From Aliidiomarina sp. (lineage in GTDB: Bacteria; Pseudomonadota; Gammaproteobacteria; Enterobacterales; Alteromonadaceae): a stretch of DNA of 64,000 nt. The position numbers and the translations under genes were made by a program. The number at the start of each line of letters is the position of its first letter. Within the stretch, counting starts at the first letter, position 1. The notes under the pieces were generated by a model that was not told the DNA's origin, did no database searches, and was given only the letters and a program-made list of their open reading frames with translations. The stretch is taken from assembly GCF_022565475.1 (NCBI RefSeq), contig NZ_JAIUMR010000007.1:92335-156334 (forward strand), given 5' to 3'. Positions 9,678 to 19,412 of this stretch are shown here, in pieces.

Positions 9678-10268
9678 ATGCGACTAACGGATGGCCAAAT
9701 AGAACAATACCTTGCCGACGGCCTTATCGGCATCGATCCTGCGCCGAACCCGAAAGACATCACCGGTGTCACGGTCGATATCCATTTAGGCGATAGTTTT
9801 CGCGTTTTGCAAGATCATGCCGCGCCGTATATCGACATCAGCGGTCCGCGTGAGGAAATCGATCTTGCTATTCAACGGGTCATGAGTGACGAAATAAAAT
9901 TGGCCCCGGGTGATGCGTTCTTTATTCATCCAGGCGAGTTTGCATTGGCCGTGACGCATGAGTCAGTGACATTGCCGGCAGACATTGTGGGTTGGCTTGA
10001 TGGGCGTTCGTCACTTGCGCGTTTGGGGCTGATGGTGCATGTGACTGCACACCGGATTGATCCAGGTTGGTCAGGGCAAATTGTCCTCGAGTTTTTTAAT
10101 AGCGGCAAACTGCCATTAGCGTTGCGGCCTTTAATGAAGATAGGCGCGTTAAGCTTCGAAACTTTGGGTGAGCCTTGCTTACGTCCTTACAGTCGACGGC
10201 TTGACGCGAAGTATAAAGATCAACGTGGCGCTGTTGCCAGTCGCATTAGTGCCGATAAGAATAGATAA
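9678..10268 (+). CDS. dcd: dCTP deaminase
   Basis: Converts dCTP to dUTP plus ammonia, feeding dTTP synthesis. 196 residues, close to the E. coli length of 193. Family hallmarks are visible: the N-terminal [12 protein letters not shown], the active-site [13 protein letters not shown] segment and the [17 protein letters not shown] block. AAGGA just before the ATG supports the start. It follows mrp by 18 bp and precedes the diguanylate cyclase gene by 33 bp. Confidence 0.95.
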   Translation: MRLTDGQIEQYLADGLIGIDPAPNPKDITGVTVDIHLGDSFRVLQDHAAPYIDISGPREEIDLAIQRVMSDEIKLAPGDAFFIHPGEFALAVTHESVTLPADIVGWLDGRSSLARLGLMVHVTAHRIDPGWSGQIVLEFFNSGKLPLALRPLMKIGALSFETLGEPCLRPYSRRLDAKYKDQRGAVASRISADKNR

Positions 10269-10301
10269 GTATGTTTTTTTCCACAGGGAATTATATAAGG
10301 A

Positions 10302-12206
10302 ATGCGGCAACTAGCCTTTCACGACTATCGCCGAACCATATTAAGGCGAGCTATATTAGGAATGTTGGCAATTGGGATTATTGTCAGCTTAACCTCTGTG
10401 GTGCCGCTGTATAAACAAAGCCAGACTTATATTGATCGTTTGCATTACGCCTATGCCGGTGCGCAATCCCAAGCTATTCATTATCAAATTTTGCGCTATC
10501 AAGACATCGCCAGTCAATTTGCCTCGCGTACGGAAATTCGTTATCGATTGGAATTATTGAATCGCGGTGAGATTGATTTGCAAAACGCGCGTGCTTTCAG
10601 CGAACCTCGTCTTGCTGATGCGATCCGAATTACACCCGACGTTGTAGCATCCCTGCGCTTGAGCCGACAGGGTGAGATTGTTAGTCAACATGTGTTTACT
10701 GCAGAACCGAATTTGCAGCGCTTCTTAGAGACTTCATTGACGTCTTTTCGTCTTGACCAAATAGAATTTTATCCAGCTACGGACAGCGATACTGTAACAA
10801 TGAAAGATCTTCTGATCAGTGTGCCAGCTCCCATTCGGGATGATGAAGGGGAGTTGATTGGTACCGATTTGCTAGCTTTCTCGACGGTTGGATTTCACGC
10901 GATTGCTAATCAGTTGACGAAGTTCGGTTCCCAGATGCAATTGTTTGTTATTCGCGGTTCTGGAGATCGTGTTTTTCATGTTAACACACCGAATCTTGAT
11001 GATGAGACGGTGATTGAAATTATTACTGGCTCTGATTTACCGTTTCCAACATCGGTGCTGATGGCTGGCGTTCTCACACCGACTGTCTACCAAAATGGTG
11101 ACTCACACACGCTATTTTTGGTAGGGATCCCTAATAGTGATTGGCAGTTGGTGATTAGTGCAGCTAACGCGGAGTTATATAAAGAACACTACACCACAAT
11201 TATCCTGGTCAGTGCGGTTTTGTTCATTGCAATTATATTCGGTGTTTGGGCAGTACGGCGGACGATCCGCCCCGTTATTAATGATCTTACTGAGTTAGGT
11301 AACGAACTGACTTTAAAAAACCGTCAGCTTGAGCTTGCCGGTCAAGTTGTTGATCATACCCATGAAGCGATTGTTATTACCGATGTCGATTTGAACATTC
11401 AACGCGCCAACCAAGCGTTTTTACGTTTAATTGGAATGCTGAATCAGCCGATTCAGGGAATGCACCTGAAAGATTTAATGCTCATTGAAAAGCTTCCAAT
11501 CCAGTTAGAACAAAAGATTAGCCGAACTTTACAGCTTAAAAATACGTGGCAAGGTGAACTCTGGTATCAGGCGCGCGATGGTCGTTCTATTCCAGCTTTG
11601 CAGAGCATAAGTACGATTCGCGATAATCAGGGTCAAATTGTTCAATTAATCCATATTTTCAATGATATAACTCAACAGAAAATAACAGAAAACCTCATTT
11701 TGCGGAAAGCAGAAACCGATCAGTTAACGGGCTTGGTTAATCGCGATGGTTTACTGAAAGGGCTCCAACAACGCGTTGCAGCATTACAACACGAAGAGAC
11801 GATTGCAGTTTTGTTTCTCGACTTAGACAAGTTTAAGCCAGTAAACGACACCTATGGCCATCAGATTGGCGATACGCTTCTGCAAGCCGTTGCCGCGCGT
11901 TTACTTGACTTGGTGCGGAAATCGGATTTAGTCGCTCGGCCGGGTGGCGATGAGTTTGTCGTTGTATTGCAGGGCCCTGCGGTGCATCAACGCGCGACTC
12001 AGTTGGCCAACGATATCGTTTCTAAGCTCGGTGAACCCTTCGCGGTTGAAGAATTGAGGATTCATGTTGGAGCATCTGTTGGTGTGGCATTTTATCCGGA
12101 ACATGCTGCCACAGCGGATGAACTTCTGAAGCAGGCCGACATGGCGATGTATGCAGCAAAACAGGCGGGTAGAAACTGTGTGCAGATCGCTGATGCATCA
12201 GGATGA
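10302..12206 (+). CDS. membrane sensor diguanylate cyclase (PAS-GGDEF)
   Basis: Makes cyclic di-GMP from GTP. A first membrane helix (about 14-36) and a second (about 297-318) enclose a periplasmic sensor region of roughly 260 residues. A cytoplasmic PAS domain (about 345-470, VVDHTHEAIVITDVDLNIQ) and a C-terminal GGDEF domain follow. The catalytic motif GGDEF at 548-552 is intact, so an active cyclase is expected; no EAL domain is present. I see no clear RxxD product-inhibition site at the usual place. AGGGAA about 12 bases upstream supports the start. The ligand of the sensor region is unknown. Confidence 0.9.
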   Translation: MRQLAFHDYRRTILRRAILGMLAIGIIVSLTSVVPLYKQSQTYIDRLHYAYAGAQSQAIHYQILRYQDIASQFASRTEIRYRLELLNRGEIDLQNARAFSEPRLADAIRITPDVVASLRLSRQGEIVSQHVFTAEPNLQRFLETSLTSFRLDQIEFYPATDSDTVTMKDLLISVPAPIRDDEGELIGTDLLAFSTVGFHAIANQLTKFGSQMQLFVIRGSGDRVFHVNTPNLDDETVIEIITGSDLPFPTSVLMAGVLTPTVYQNGDSHTLFLVGIPNSDWQLVISAANAELYKEHYTTIILVSAVLFIAIIFGVWAVRRTIRPVINDLTELGNELTLKNRQLELAGQVVDHTHEAIVITDVDLNIQRANQAFLRLIGMLNQPIQGMHLKDLMLIEKLPIQLEQKISRTLQLKNTWQGELWYQARDGRSIPALQSISTIRDNQGQIVQLIHIFNDITQQKITENLILRKAETDQLTGLVNRDGLLKGLQQRVAALQHEETIAVLFLDLDKFKPVNDTYGHQIGDTLLQAVAARLLDLVRKSDLVARPGGDEFVVVLQGPAVHQRATQLANDIVSKLGEPFAVEELRIHVGASVGVAFYPEHAATADELLKQADMAMYAAKQAGRNCVQIADASG

Positions 12207-12217
12207 TCATTAAAAAC

Positions 12218-12250
12218 TCCCCAGCGTTGGCATAAGCGATGCACTGGGGA
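12218..12250. terminator. possible terminator between convergent genes
   Basis: A 7-bp stem (TCCCCAG/CTGGGGA) encloses an imperfectly paired 19-nt interior. It sits between the convergent cyclase and S9 peptidase genes. No long T tract; called mainly on position. Confidence 0.4.
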
Positions 12251-12259
12251 CTTATTTAA

Positions 12260-14260
12260 TTAAGGATTATGCCGGTCAAACCATTCAACAATGCGTTCGA
12301 GACGATCGACTAGGTTGATCGGTCGGCCACTCCGGCTAAGGCCATGCCCCTCACGGTCATAGACAACTAATTCGACGTCAACATCATTCGCTTTTAATGC
12401 ATAAAACCATTCCTCACCTTGGCCAATCGGCGTAATGTGGTCATGATTACTATGAATAATTAACGTTGGTGTTTTTACGCGATCTGCATACTTTAGCGGC
12501 GAGCGTCCCCAATAATAGTCGAAGTTCTGCCAAATTGTTCCACCAAACTCTTCCATCATGGACAACGGCGGGAATGCTTGTGTACCCGCTTCGGAAATCC
12601 AGTTACTGACGCTACGTTGGGTAACGGCTGCACGAAAACGCTCAGTTTGCGTAGTCGCCCAATTAGTCAAAAAGCCACCGTGGCTGCCACCGGTAATATA
12701 TTGGCGCTCCGGGTCGAGCCAATTGAAACGATCGAGGGCGGCGTCGAGCGCATAGATGTTGTCCCGGTAATCGGCACCACCATAATCAAGACGAACTTGA
12801 CTCGCATGATCATGACCGTAGCCTGAGCTACCGCGGTAATTAACGAACACAACCGCATAGCCACGCGCGCTGAGAAGCTGCATCTCAGGGAACCATTGAT
12901 GTCCCCACATCCCACCTGGACCACCTTTGATGTTCAGGACTACTGGATACGATTCGCCTTCCTGACGGTTTAGCGGCGGCAGGAAGAACACATCGAGGCG
13001 GTCGCCGTGTTCATTTTCTGTCGCAAATACTTGGTACCGTTGCAAGGCAGTTGTGTTCAGATAATCCCGATTGAACTGGGCAATGACTGCCGTTTCCCGA
13101 TCACGCAAGCTGGCGATTGAATGCGCTCGCATGACTTGGGGCGGGATTACTTCGTTATGAGCGATAAATGCAACTGTGCCATTCTCAGCAAAGACCACGT
13201 CACTGAATGAATAGCCTTCACCCGCGACTTGGCTATAGCCACCGACATCTAAGTCAACACGAAAGAGTGGCCGGCTACCGCGGTCATCCGCGGTAAACCA
13301 TAACGAGCCGAGCGCCGCTTGTAAACCACTCGGGCTGTGATCCATCCGATCTGCAAGAGTGCGAAAGCTATCGTTGCGCAAATCATAGAGATGCAAAGCC
13401 GGTGCAGCATAATTACTTTCGCGGTAGACATAAGCGATACTGTTGTTGCCGGTCCATACTGGATTTGAAGCATGTCCTTGAGGGCTTGCGAGCTCGTTTT
13501 CTTGGTCGCCACAACGGACAAAAATTGACGATGAGAAGTAGCCTTCACGGGCAAGCGGATGGCGGTTACTTGCAAACGCAATGCAGGCGCCGTTTGGTGA
13601 GTAACTGGCGCTGCCTTCATGCCATTCGGAATCGCCCGTTACGGACGTCAGCTTTTGCTCAGCAAAGCTATAGGTCCAAAGGCCGCTGCGATTCTCATTC
13701 AGGTAACCACCCTGACGTTTGTACACCGCATCCGTGATGACGGTGACGTCGGGTTTGTCTTCTTTCTCAGCTTTAGTGAGTGGATCGGTAACGGCCGGAT
13801 CCAGTGAGATCGACAAGAGAAGTTCATCGCCGTCTGGACGCCATTGCACGCTTTGAATTGAGCCTTGCTCGAGCCGCAACAACTCCTGAGCCTCACCACC
13901 TTGCATCGAAAGTTGATAGAGCGCAGTGCCATTCTCTCGACCAGAACGGAAGAGGAGCGTCTGGCCGTCCGGACTAAACTGTGGCGCAAAATCGCTTTGA
14001 CTGCGCGTCAACTGCACCGGCTCAGCGCCGTCTCGGCTCATCCAAAGCGTGTTGTGACGACTGCGCTTGTCATCTGCGACAGTGGTTTTGACGAAAACCA
14101 TAGTGCGGCCATCGGGGGTGATTTGCACGTCACTGACGTTGACGAATTTATAGTAGTCCGCAGCACTCAGGCCGGGCTGTTCGCCAGCGACTGCAGCGAA
14201 ACTTAAAACAAAACTGGCACCTAACCAAGGCAACAGGCGATACGTATTTTTCAAGCGCAT
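12260..14260 (-). CDS. S9 family peptidase (prolyl oligopeptidase / acylaminoacyl peptidase-like), exported
   Basis: 666-residue serine peptidase with a cleavable signal peptide (about 1-25, ending AAVAGEQP). A beta-propeller (WD40-like repeats such as PDGRTMVFV and PDGQTLLFRSG) is followed by an alpha/beta hydrolase domain. Triad: Ser526 in GGSHGGF, Asp in SNHDHITP and His in REGHGLS. The RBS AGGAGA overlaps the stop of the upstream M14 gene, so the pair is an operon. Probable role: degradation of peptides in the periplasm or outside the cell. Confidence 0.9.
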   Translation of the reverse strand: MRLKNTYRLLPWLGASFVLSFAAVAGEQPGLSAADYYKFVNVSDVQITPDGRTMVFVKTTVADDKRSRHNTLWMSRDGAEPVQLTRSQSDFAPQFSPDGQTLLFRSGRENGTALYQLSMQGGEAQELLRLEQGSIQSVQWRPDGDELLLSISLDPAVTDPLTKAEKEDKPDVTVITDAVYKRQGGYLNENRSGLWTYSFAEQKLTSVTGDSEWHEGSASYSPNGACIAFASNRHPLAREGYFSSSIFVRCGDQENELASPQGHASNPVWTGNNSIAYVYRESNYAAPALHLYDLRNDSFRTLADRMDHSPSGLQAALGSLWFTADDRGSRPLFRVDLDVGGYSQVAGEGYSFSDVVFAENGTVAFIAHNEVIPPQVMRAHSIASLRDRETAVIAQFNRDYLNTTALQRYQVFATENEHGDRLDVFFLPPLNRQEGESYPVVLNIKGGPGGMWGHQWFPEMQLLSARGYAVVFVNYRGSSGYGHDHASQVRLDYGGADYRDNIYALDAALDRFNWLDPERQYITGGSHGGFLTNWATTQTERFRAAVTQRSVSNWISEAGTQAFPPLSMMEEFGGTIWQNFDYYWGRSPLKYADRVKTPTLIIHSNHDHITPIGQGEEWFYALKANDVDVELVVYDREGHGLSRSGRPINLVDRLERIVEWFDRHNP

Positions 14261-14269
14261 GTCATTCTC

Positions 14270-16972
14270 CTATCGTAATGGCCGAGCATGGGCAGCTGCG
14301 CGGAAGATCGAATTCATTAGCAACACATGCTGACCCTCAAGGTAGGCGCGGAAATTCGGCTCTTGCGTAAAGCTAATAACCATACCGCGGCCATGCGGCT
14401 GCACCATGACTAATGGTTTGTGGGCAATCTGCTCATGGTTTTCTGGCCACATAAAGCCACTGGCAAGTACATCGTCTTTACCAGCGTAATTGACCACGTT
14501 GCGGCCATCGGTAATGCGTAGTGGCGTGTAAATATCACTACCAATAAACATGGCGTGTAATTGCTCATGAACGCCTGCGGTTAGCCAATGTTCCTGATCG
14601 ACGTTGGCACGGGCGATCACACCGGACACCCAATCAGGGCCTGCATCTGGATCACGAAGGTAACGGAGGTGGTCATCATGGTCATGGATGAGATTACCGG
14701 CAACCCGAGTTCCCGATGGTTTCTCGGCGATATTATCAACCTGAGCCTTCTTCTCCAACGCACTGTTTAATAATGGTTGTTCGCCGGAAATGGCGAAGCG
14801 CGTCGCGTTACCGAGGGTAATTAACACGCCACCGCGCTGAATCCAGTTGCGCAGATTTTCCCGGCCGCGTTCGCCAAGAGCCTGTTCATAGCTGCCGCCA
14901 GAGGTAGCCGGTAGAATTAGTACGTTATAGTGACTTAAATCTGACCACGCTAAGCGATCAGGTCTAATCGCGGTAACTGGATAGTTAAATTCGCGTTCAA
15001 TAATAAAACGCGTACTGCCGGCGCTGAGCACATTTGTCGGTGTGTCCCACGCGAGGGCAATATTCGGTGCAAACATGCGTTGTACATTCGCTGAACCGAC
15101 GTTTGGACCGTCTTGCATCCAACTCCGCTCGAGCCCATCAACATGAGCACCACTGGCTTGTGCCAGTTCACTGAGAATGGCGCTCAGATTTTCCGGGTTA
15201 CCCGCGCGAGGAATAATCAAACTGCCGGCCGGATAGTCAGTGCCATTGGCGTGTTTAAAACCACGATCGGCGCTGCGAACTAATAGTCCTTCACGTAGCG
15301 CCGCGGTGAGCAGGCGACCACTGTTCATGTCGCCCCAAGCCACCGCAAATCCGAAAGCGGCATCGGGATTATTCACACGCCCAGGCTGAATTCGCTCACT
15401 ACCGACAGCGACCGTGTCGACTCGGGGAACTTGAGCGCAAATGTCCATATCGACGTTAAATAATAACGGTAATGACCAGGCGGTGACGTCGTAAATCTGG
15501 TCGGGTAGATTATTCGCACGTAGACGCTCTTGTTCAGCGATAAAGTCTTCGTCCATTGGAACATGTACATCGAGCAGGGTGCGGATCAAATGATAGGAAG
15601 GTTGTGCTGCTTCGACCACGAAGGCACCTGATGAATAGCGACCATTACAGGCGCGGAAATCGCTTTGCGCTTGCTTAACTTCAATGCCTTGTTCAGCTAA
15701 TAACGCCATTAATTTTCGATTGCCGGCGAGATCGCGCTGATTGGGGAATATGTAGCTGCGATCGTCGCCACGACTTCCTTTATCAATACCACTCTTGCGG
15801 TAATCGTAGAAGCGAGTAAGGAGCTCCTGACGACGTTGGGATGCAGTTTCGATCGTCGCCATAAAGGCGACAAAGTTCTGCTGCACACCATCTGCATAGG
15901 TCAAAATCTCACCTTCATGAGTACGGAAATGGTGACCACGGGCAGAACCCATTTCATAGGTCATTGAGAGACTGCCATGATAAAGCGGCCAGCTGGCACC
16001 GTAGCCAGGGTAAAAGGCGTCGAAAATTTCACGGGTAAAGTAGTCGTAGCCAAATTGGTCAAACCAATCGGCGTTGTTTTCACCGACCCAGTTCAAGCCT
16101 TCGCGTTGTTCGCTGGTAATAAACGGATTAAACGGGTGCGCTTCAGGTGTGAAATAGTAGGGTAAATCGCCGCCCATTTCATGGGAGTCGACAAAAATGA
16201 GCGGGAACGTTTGCAGTAATGCGGCAATGCGACCGCGGGTTTCCGGCTGGGTTAACGCGATCCAATCTCGGTTCATATCAAACAGGTAGTGATTGGTGCG
16301 CCCATTAGGCCAAGGCTCGTTATGTTCCGCAGAGATGCGGTCTGTCGATGGCTCAAGTCCGATGGTTGCATAATAGCGGCTGACAAAACGGCCACGGCCA
16401 TCCGGGTTTTGTAATGGGTCGAGATACACTAGGGTATTGTGCATGATGTTTTGCGTTCGCCCATCACGCGCCGCTAACAGATGATAGGCAGTGACCATTG
16501 CCGCTTCCGCTGGTGAAATTTCATTGCCATGGACACTACTGGCAATCCAAACACTCGCGGGAAGGTCATTCATGAGCTGTCGAGCTTGACGCTCGTTGGT
16601 TTGGCGTGGATCGGCTAAACGGCGCATTCCCGCTTCGATTTCGTCCAAGCGAGCGATGTTGTCGCGGCTGCCAATCACTGCATAAAACAAAGGCCGCCCT
16701 TGCCATGTTTCACCGTAGGGTACTAATTTCACCTGCTCGGGATGGGCTTGTTGTAATGCTTCAAAATACGCACGTATTTGCTCTGGTGACGAGACACGAC
16801 TGCCCGCATGGTAATCTAAGACCTCATAAATAGAGGGTGTGCCTTGATGATCGGCGTTTGGCCATGCTGGAACCGTGTCGGCGGCCACAGGGGTAATGGT
16901 AAGCGCTGAGACCAACGCCATGGATAAAAGCGACAGTCGATGACGTCGGTTACTGAATAAGTTCATCTGCAT
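14270..16972 (-). CDS. M14 family zinc carboxypeptidase, exported, with C-terminal GATase-like domain
   Basis: About 900 residues with a signal peptide (ending TPVAADTVPAW). The peptidase M14 domain (about 55-400) has the zinc motif HGNE (His148, Glu151), the DMNRDW substrate-binding segment and DSHEMGGD with the third zinc ligand. The C-terminal part (roughly 640-800) resembles the flavodoxin/GATase-like fold found in long bacterial M14 proteins (NWIQRGGVLITLG). The start at 16972 is chosen because GGAG lies 10 bases upstream; a TTG at 16978 and an ATG at 16966 are alternatives. It lies 26 bp after yvcK and directly before the S9 gene, so all three may be co-transcribed. Confidence 0.88.
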   Translation of the reverse strand: MQMNLFSNRRHRLSLLSMALVSALTITPVAADTVPAWPNADHQGTPSIYEVLDYHAGSRVSSPEQIRAYFEALQQAHPEQVKLVPYGETWQGRPLFYAVIGSRDNIARLDEIEAGMRRLADPRQTNERQARQLMNDLPASVWIASSVHGNEISPAEAAMVTAYHLLAARDGRTQNIMHNTLVYLDPLQNPDGRGRFVSRYYATIGLEPSTDRISAEHNEPWPNGRTNHYLFDMNRDWIALTQPETRGRIAALLQTFPLIFVDSHEMGGDLPYYFTPEAHPFNPFITSEQREGLNWVGENNADWFDQFGYDYFTREIFDAFYPGYGASWPLYHGSLSMTYEMGSARGHHFRTHEGEILTYADGVQQNFVAFMATIETASQRRQELLTRFYDYRKSGIDKGSRGDDRSYIFPNQRDLAGNRKLMALLAEQGIEVKQAQSDFRACNGRYSSGAFVVEAAQPSYHLIRTLLDVHVPMDEDFIAEQERLRANNLPDQIYDVTAWSLPLLFNVDMDICAQVPRVDTVAVGSERIQPGRVNNPDAAFGFAVAWGDMNSGRLLTAALREGLLVRSADRGFKHANGTDYPAGSLIIPRAGNPENLSAILSELAQASGAHVDGLERSWMQDGPNVGSANVQRMFAPNIALAWDTPTNVLSAGSTRFIIEREFNYPVTAIRPDRLAWSDLSHYNVLILPATSGGSYEQALGERGRENLRNWIQRGGVLITLGNATRFAISGEQPLLNSALEKKAQVDNIAEKPSGTRVAGNLIHDHDDHLRYLRDPDAGPDWVSGVIARANVDQEHWLTAGVHEQLHAMFIGSDIYTPLRITDGRNVVNYAGKDDVLASGFMWPENHEQIAHKPLVMVQPHGRGMVISFTQEPNFRAYLEGQHVLLMNSIFRAAAHARPLR

Positions 16973-16998
16973 GACCAAAATGCTCCGTTAGCATGTCC

Positions 16999-17943
16999 TC
17001 ACTGGGACTTTTCTTCTAATGTGTCAATCGTACGAATGATTGCGTCTAATAGGGTTGTCTCATCATGACGATGAGGAATCTCGGAATCAGGTTTTGCTCC
17101 GGTAATTACCGGTATAGCAATGGCTCGTTCTGCTTGATAACTCACCGTAGAGGTATCGCCGGCAGCACTAATAATGGCGTCTACCGGCTGAAAGCCAAGT
17201 TGTCGATGAAGCCATTGCATGCGTGTTGACAAAGGGAGTTGCCCAGCGGGACTCGGTTCAGCAACCAGATTATCAACAAATATGACGCGAGCTGATGAAT
17301 TCTCGATTGTTTGTGCTATTTCCTCGACTAGTAACGGCGGTAATACCGAAGTTAGGAAACTTCCAGGCCCAAGAATAATGTAGTCACTTTGGGTTAAGTG
17401 TAATAAAGCCTCAGGTGTGGCTTTGACGTTCGGAAATAAACTCAGACGCTTGGGCATAGCGTTTAATTTATCGACACGAAATTCGCCAAAACAGGTCAGT
17501 TCATTTTCCAGTTCTGCAACGAGGTCTGTGGGTGTTTCTGACATGGGTAAAATTCGACTCGCTACTTTTAAGAGCCGACTGAGCAATTCGATACCATCGA
17601 CCGGACGAGCCGATAATTCATCCAAACAATAAAGTAAGAGATTTCCGAGACTATGGCCTTCCAACCCGGTCTGTTTTTCGAAACGAAAATTTAAAACTTC
17701 AGCGGCGAGAGGCTGACTTGCGAGTTGTGACATGCAATTACGAATGTCACCCCATGCGATGCAGTGTTGATCAGCGCGCAGGCGCCCTGTAGAACCGCCA
17801 TTATCGCTGGTTGCGACGATGCCGACGAGGCGCTTCTTCATGAAAGTGAGTGTCGCTAGCAAGCGACCAAGCCCATGTCCACCGCCTATCGCAGTAATGC
17901 GGAGCTCGCGATAGATTGGATGTTTTAGTTGATTGGTGGCCAT
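16999..17943 (-). CDS. YvcK/CofD-like family protein (YbhK-type)
   Basis: 314-residue cytoplasmic protein of the GluconeoF/YvcK family, homologous to E. coli YbhK. The N-terminal nucleotide-binding IGGGHGLGRLL and the family signature ATSDNGGSTGRLR are present. In Bacillus, YvcK binds UDP-GlcNAc and is needed for growth on gluconeogenic carbon sources; the gammaproteobacterial role is unsettled. It is the first gene of a minus-strand run with the M14 and S9 peptidases and is divergent from waaA. Confidence 0.85.
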   Translation of the reverse strand: MATNQLKHPIYRELRITAIGGGHGLGRLLATLTFMKKRLVGIVATSDNGGSTGRLRADQHCIAWGDIRNCMSQLASQPLAAEVLNFRFEKQTGLEGHSLGNLLLYCLDELSARPVDGIELLSRLLKVASRILPMSETPTDLVAELENELTCFGEFRVDKLNAMPKRLSLFPNVKATPEALLHLTQSDYIILGPGSFLTSVLPPLLVEEIAQTIENSSARVIFVDNLVAEPSPAGQLPLSTRMQWLHRQLGFQPVDAIISAAGDTSTVSYQAERAIAIPVITGAKPDSEIPHRHDETTLLDAIIRTIDTLEEKSQ

Positions 17944-18089
17944 TCCGTTTGGTTTCCGTTTTTGATGCCAACAAAAAAATTCTTTCCACTATAAAGGCTG
18001 CCCCCTAAACTGTGAAATAAATTCCGGAATATTTAAGAAAATGATGCACTTTTCTGGCAAGATAGGCTGAGTTAGAGAAGGAAACTTGC

Positions 18090-19412
18090 ATGCCTGCAGA
18101 CGCGGAAACAATCACGACGAGCAAATTTAGCCGTTGGAGCCTGTGGCTTTATAACGGCCTTTTATATTTATTACTACCATTTATCTTGCTGCACTTTTGG
18201 CGTCAAGGTCGCCGAAACAAAGCCTATCGCGCGCGGATCCAAGAGCGGTTTGGGAAACAGCCTATCGCCAGTAATTACCAGGGCTGTGTTATTTTTCATT
18301 GCGTCTCAGTGGGTGAATTTTTAGCTGCTAAGCCTCTTATTTCTGCTTTTCTCGAGTCAGCCAATGGCACGCCTGTTGCTGTTACCTGTATGACGCCTAC
18401 TGCTTCCGAGTTGATTAAGGAGACGTTCGGCGATCGGGTTTATCATTGTTACTTACCACTCGACACAAGCGCGGCGATGCGTCGATTTATCCGAGGATTG
18501 CAGCCCAAGGCTTTAGTCATTTTAGAAACTGAACTTTGGCCGAACCTGATGTTTCAGTGTCAACGCGCAAAAGTGCCGACGTTATTAGTCAACGGGCGTA
18601 TGTCGGAGCGCTCAGCCGCTGGTTATAAACGACTCGATTGGTTGTTTGCCCAGACTTGGGGAGCATTGCGTTATTGCGGGATTCAAACGGAATCACAGGC
18701 GTCGCGCTTTGTGGCCATCGGTGTTGCCAAGGACAGAGTGCAGACAGTGGGGAATTTGAAATTTGATTTACAGATCCCAGACGCGCAGCGTGAACAAATT
18801 CAATCATATCAAAATTTGCTCGCTGACCGTCTGATCATCACAGCTGGGAGTACCCACGCTGGTGAAGAGACTGTGATTCTCCAAGCATTTAAAAAGGTTC
18901 AGCAGAGTTACCCGAATGCGCTGCTTATCCTCGTGCCGCGCCATCAAGAACGTTTTGACGAAGTCGCAGAGTTGATTCAAGAGCAAGGCTTTTCATTCGT
19001 ACGCCGCAGGCAGGGGCAACCCGTCCTTGCGGAAACGCAGGTTTGGCTTGCCGATACCATGGGTGAATTGATGCTCTGGTATGGTTTAGCGCGCATCGCA
19101 TTTGTCGGTGGTAGTTTAATTACGCGTGGTGGCCATAATCCGCTGGAGCCATTGGTGTTTGGCGTTCCTATCGTATCCGGCCGACATGTGTTCAATTTTC
19201 AAGATATCTATAACGAACTGGATCGTTTGCAAGCCGTTCGTTGGGTTCAGGATAGTGATTCTTTAGCGAGTACACTGATTGGCTTAATGGCGACCCCAGA
19301 AACAGCGCGACGTTTGAGTCAAGAAGCGCAGCAGTTGTTTTCTGATCATCAAGGGGCGACACGGCGATATTTAGCGACTATCCATCAAGTCTGTGAAGGG
19401 AGGCATGGATGA
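18090..19412 (+). CDS. waaA: 3-deoxy-D-manno-octulosonic acid (Kdo) transferase
   Basis: Glycosyltransferase that adds Kdo to lipid IVA at the inner membrane. 440 residues. An N-terminal membrane segment (about 17-35) is followed by Glycos_transf_N (with HCVSVGEFLAAKPL and VILETELWPNL), then a C-terminal GT-B half with AGSTHAGEE and GGHNPLEP, both diagnostic. AAGGA at 18078-18082 supports the start. It overlaps kdkA by ATGA, so they are coupled. The kdkA partner suggests a WaaA that adds a single Kdo, as in Haemophilus and Vibrio (inference). Confidence 0.95.
   Translation: MPADAETITTSKFSRWSLWLYNGLLYLLLPFILLHFWRQGRRNKAYRARIQERFGKQPIASNYQGCVIFHCVSVGEFLAAKPLISAFLESANGTPVAVTCMTPTASELIKETFGDRVYHCYLPLDTSAAMRRFIRGLQPKALVILETELWPNLMFQCQRAKVPTLLVNGRMSERSAAGYKRLDWLFAQTWGALRYCGIQTESQASRFVAIGVAKDRVQTVGNLKFDLQIPDAQREQIQSYQNLLADRLIITAGSTHAGEETVILQAFKKVQQSYPNALLILVPRHQERFDEVAELIQEQGFSFVRRRQGQPVLAETQVWLADTMGELMLWYGLARIAFVGGSLITRGGHNPLEPLVFGVPIVSGRHVFNFQDIYNELDRLQAVRWVQDSDSLASTLIGLMATPETARRLSQEAQQLFSDHQGATRRYLATIHQVCEGRHG

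Noticed and set aside
18022..18031. ATTCCGGAAT palindrome between yvcK and waaA
   Set aside because: Only 10 bp, expected by chance at this window size, and not placed against a recognisable promoter.
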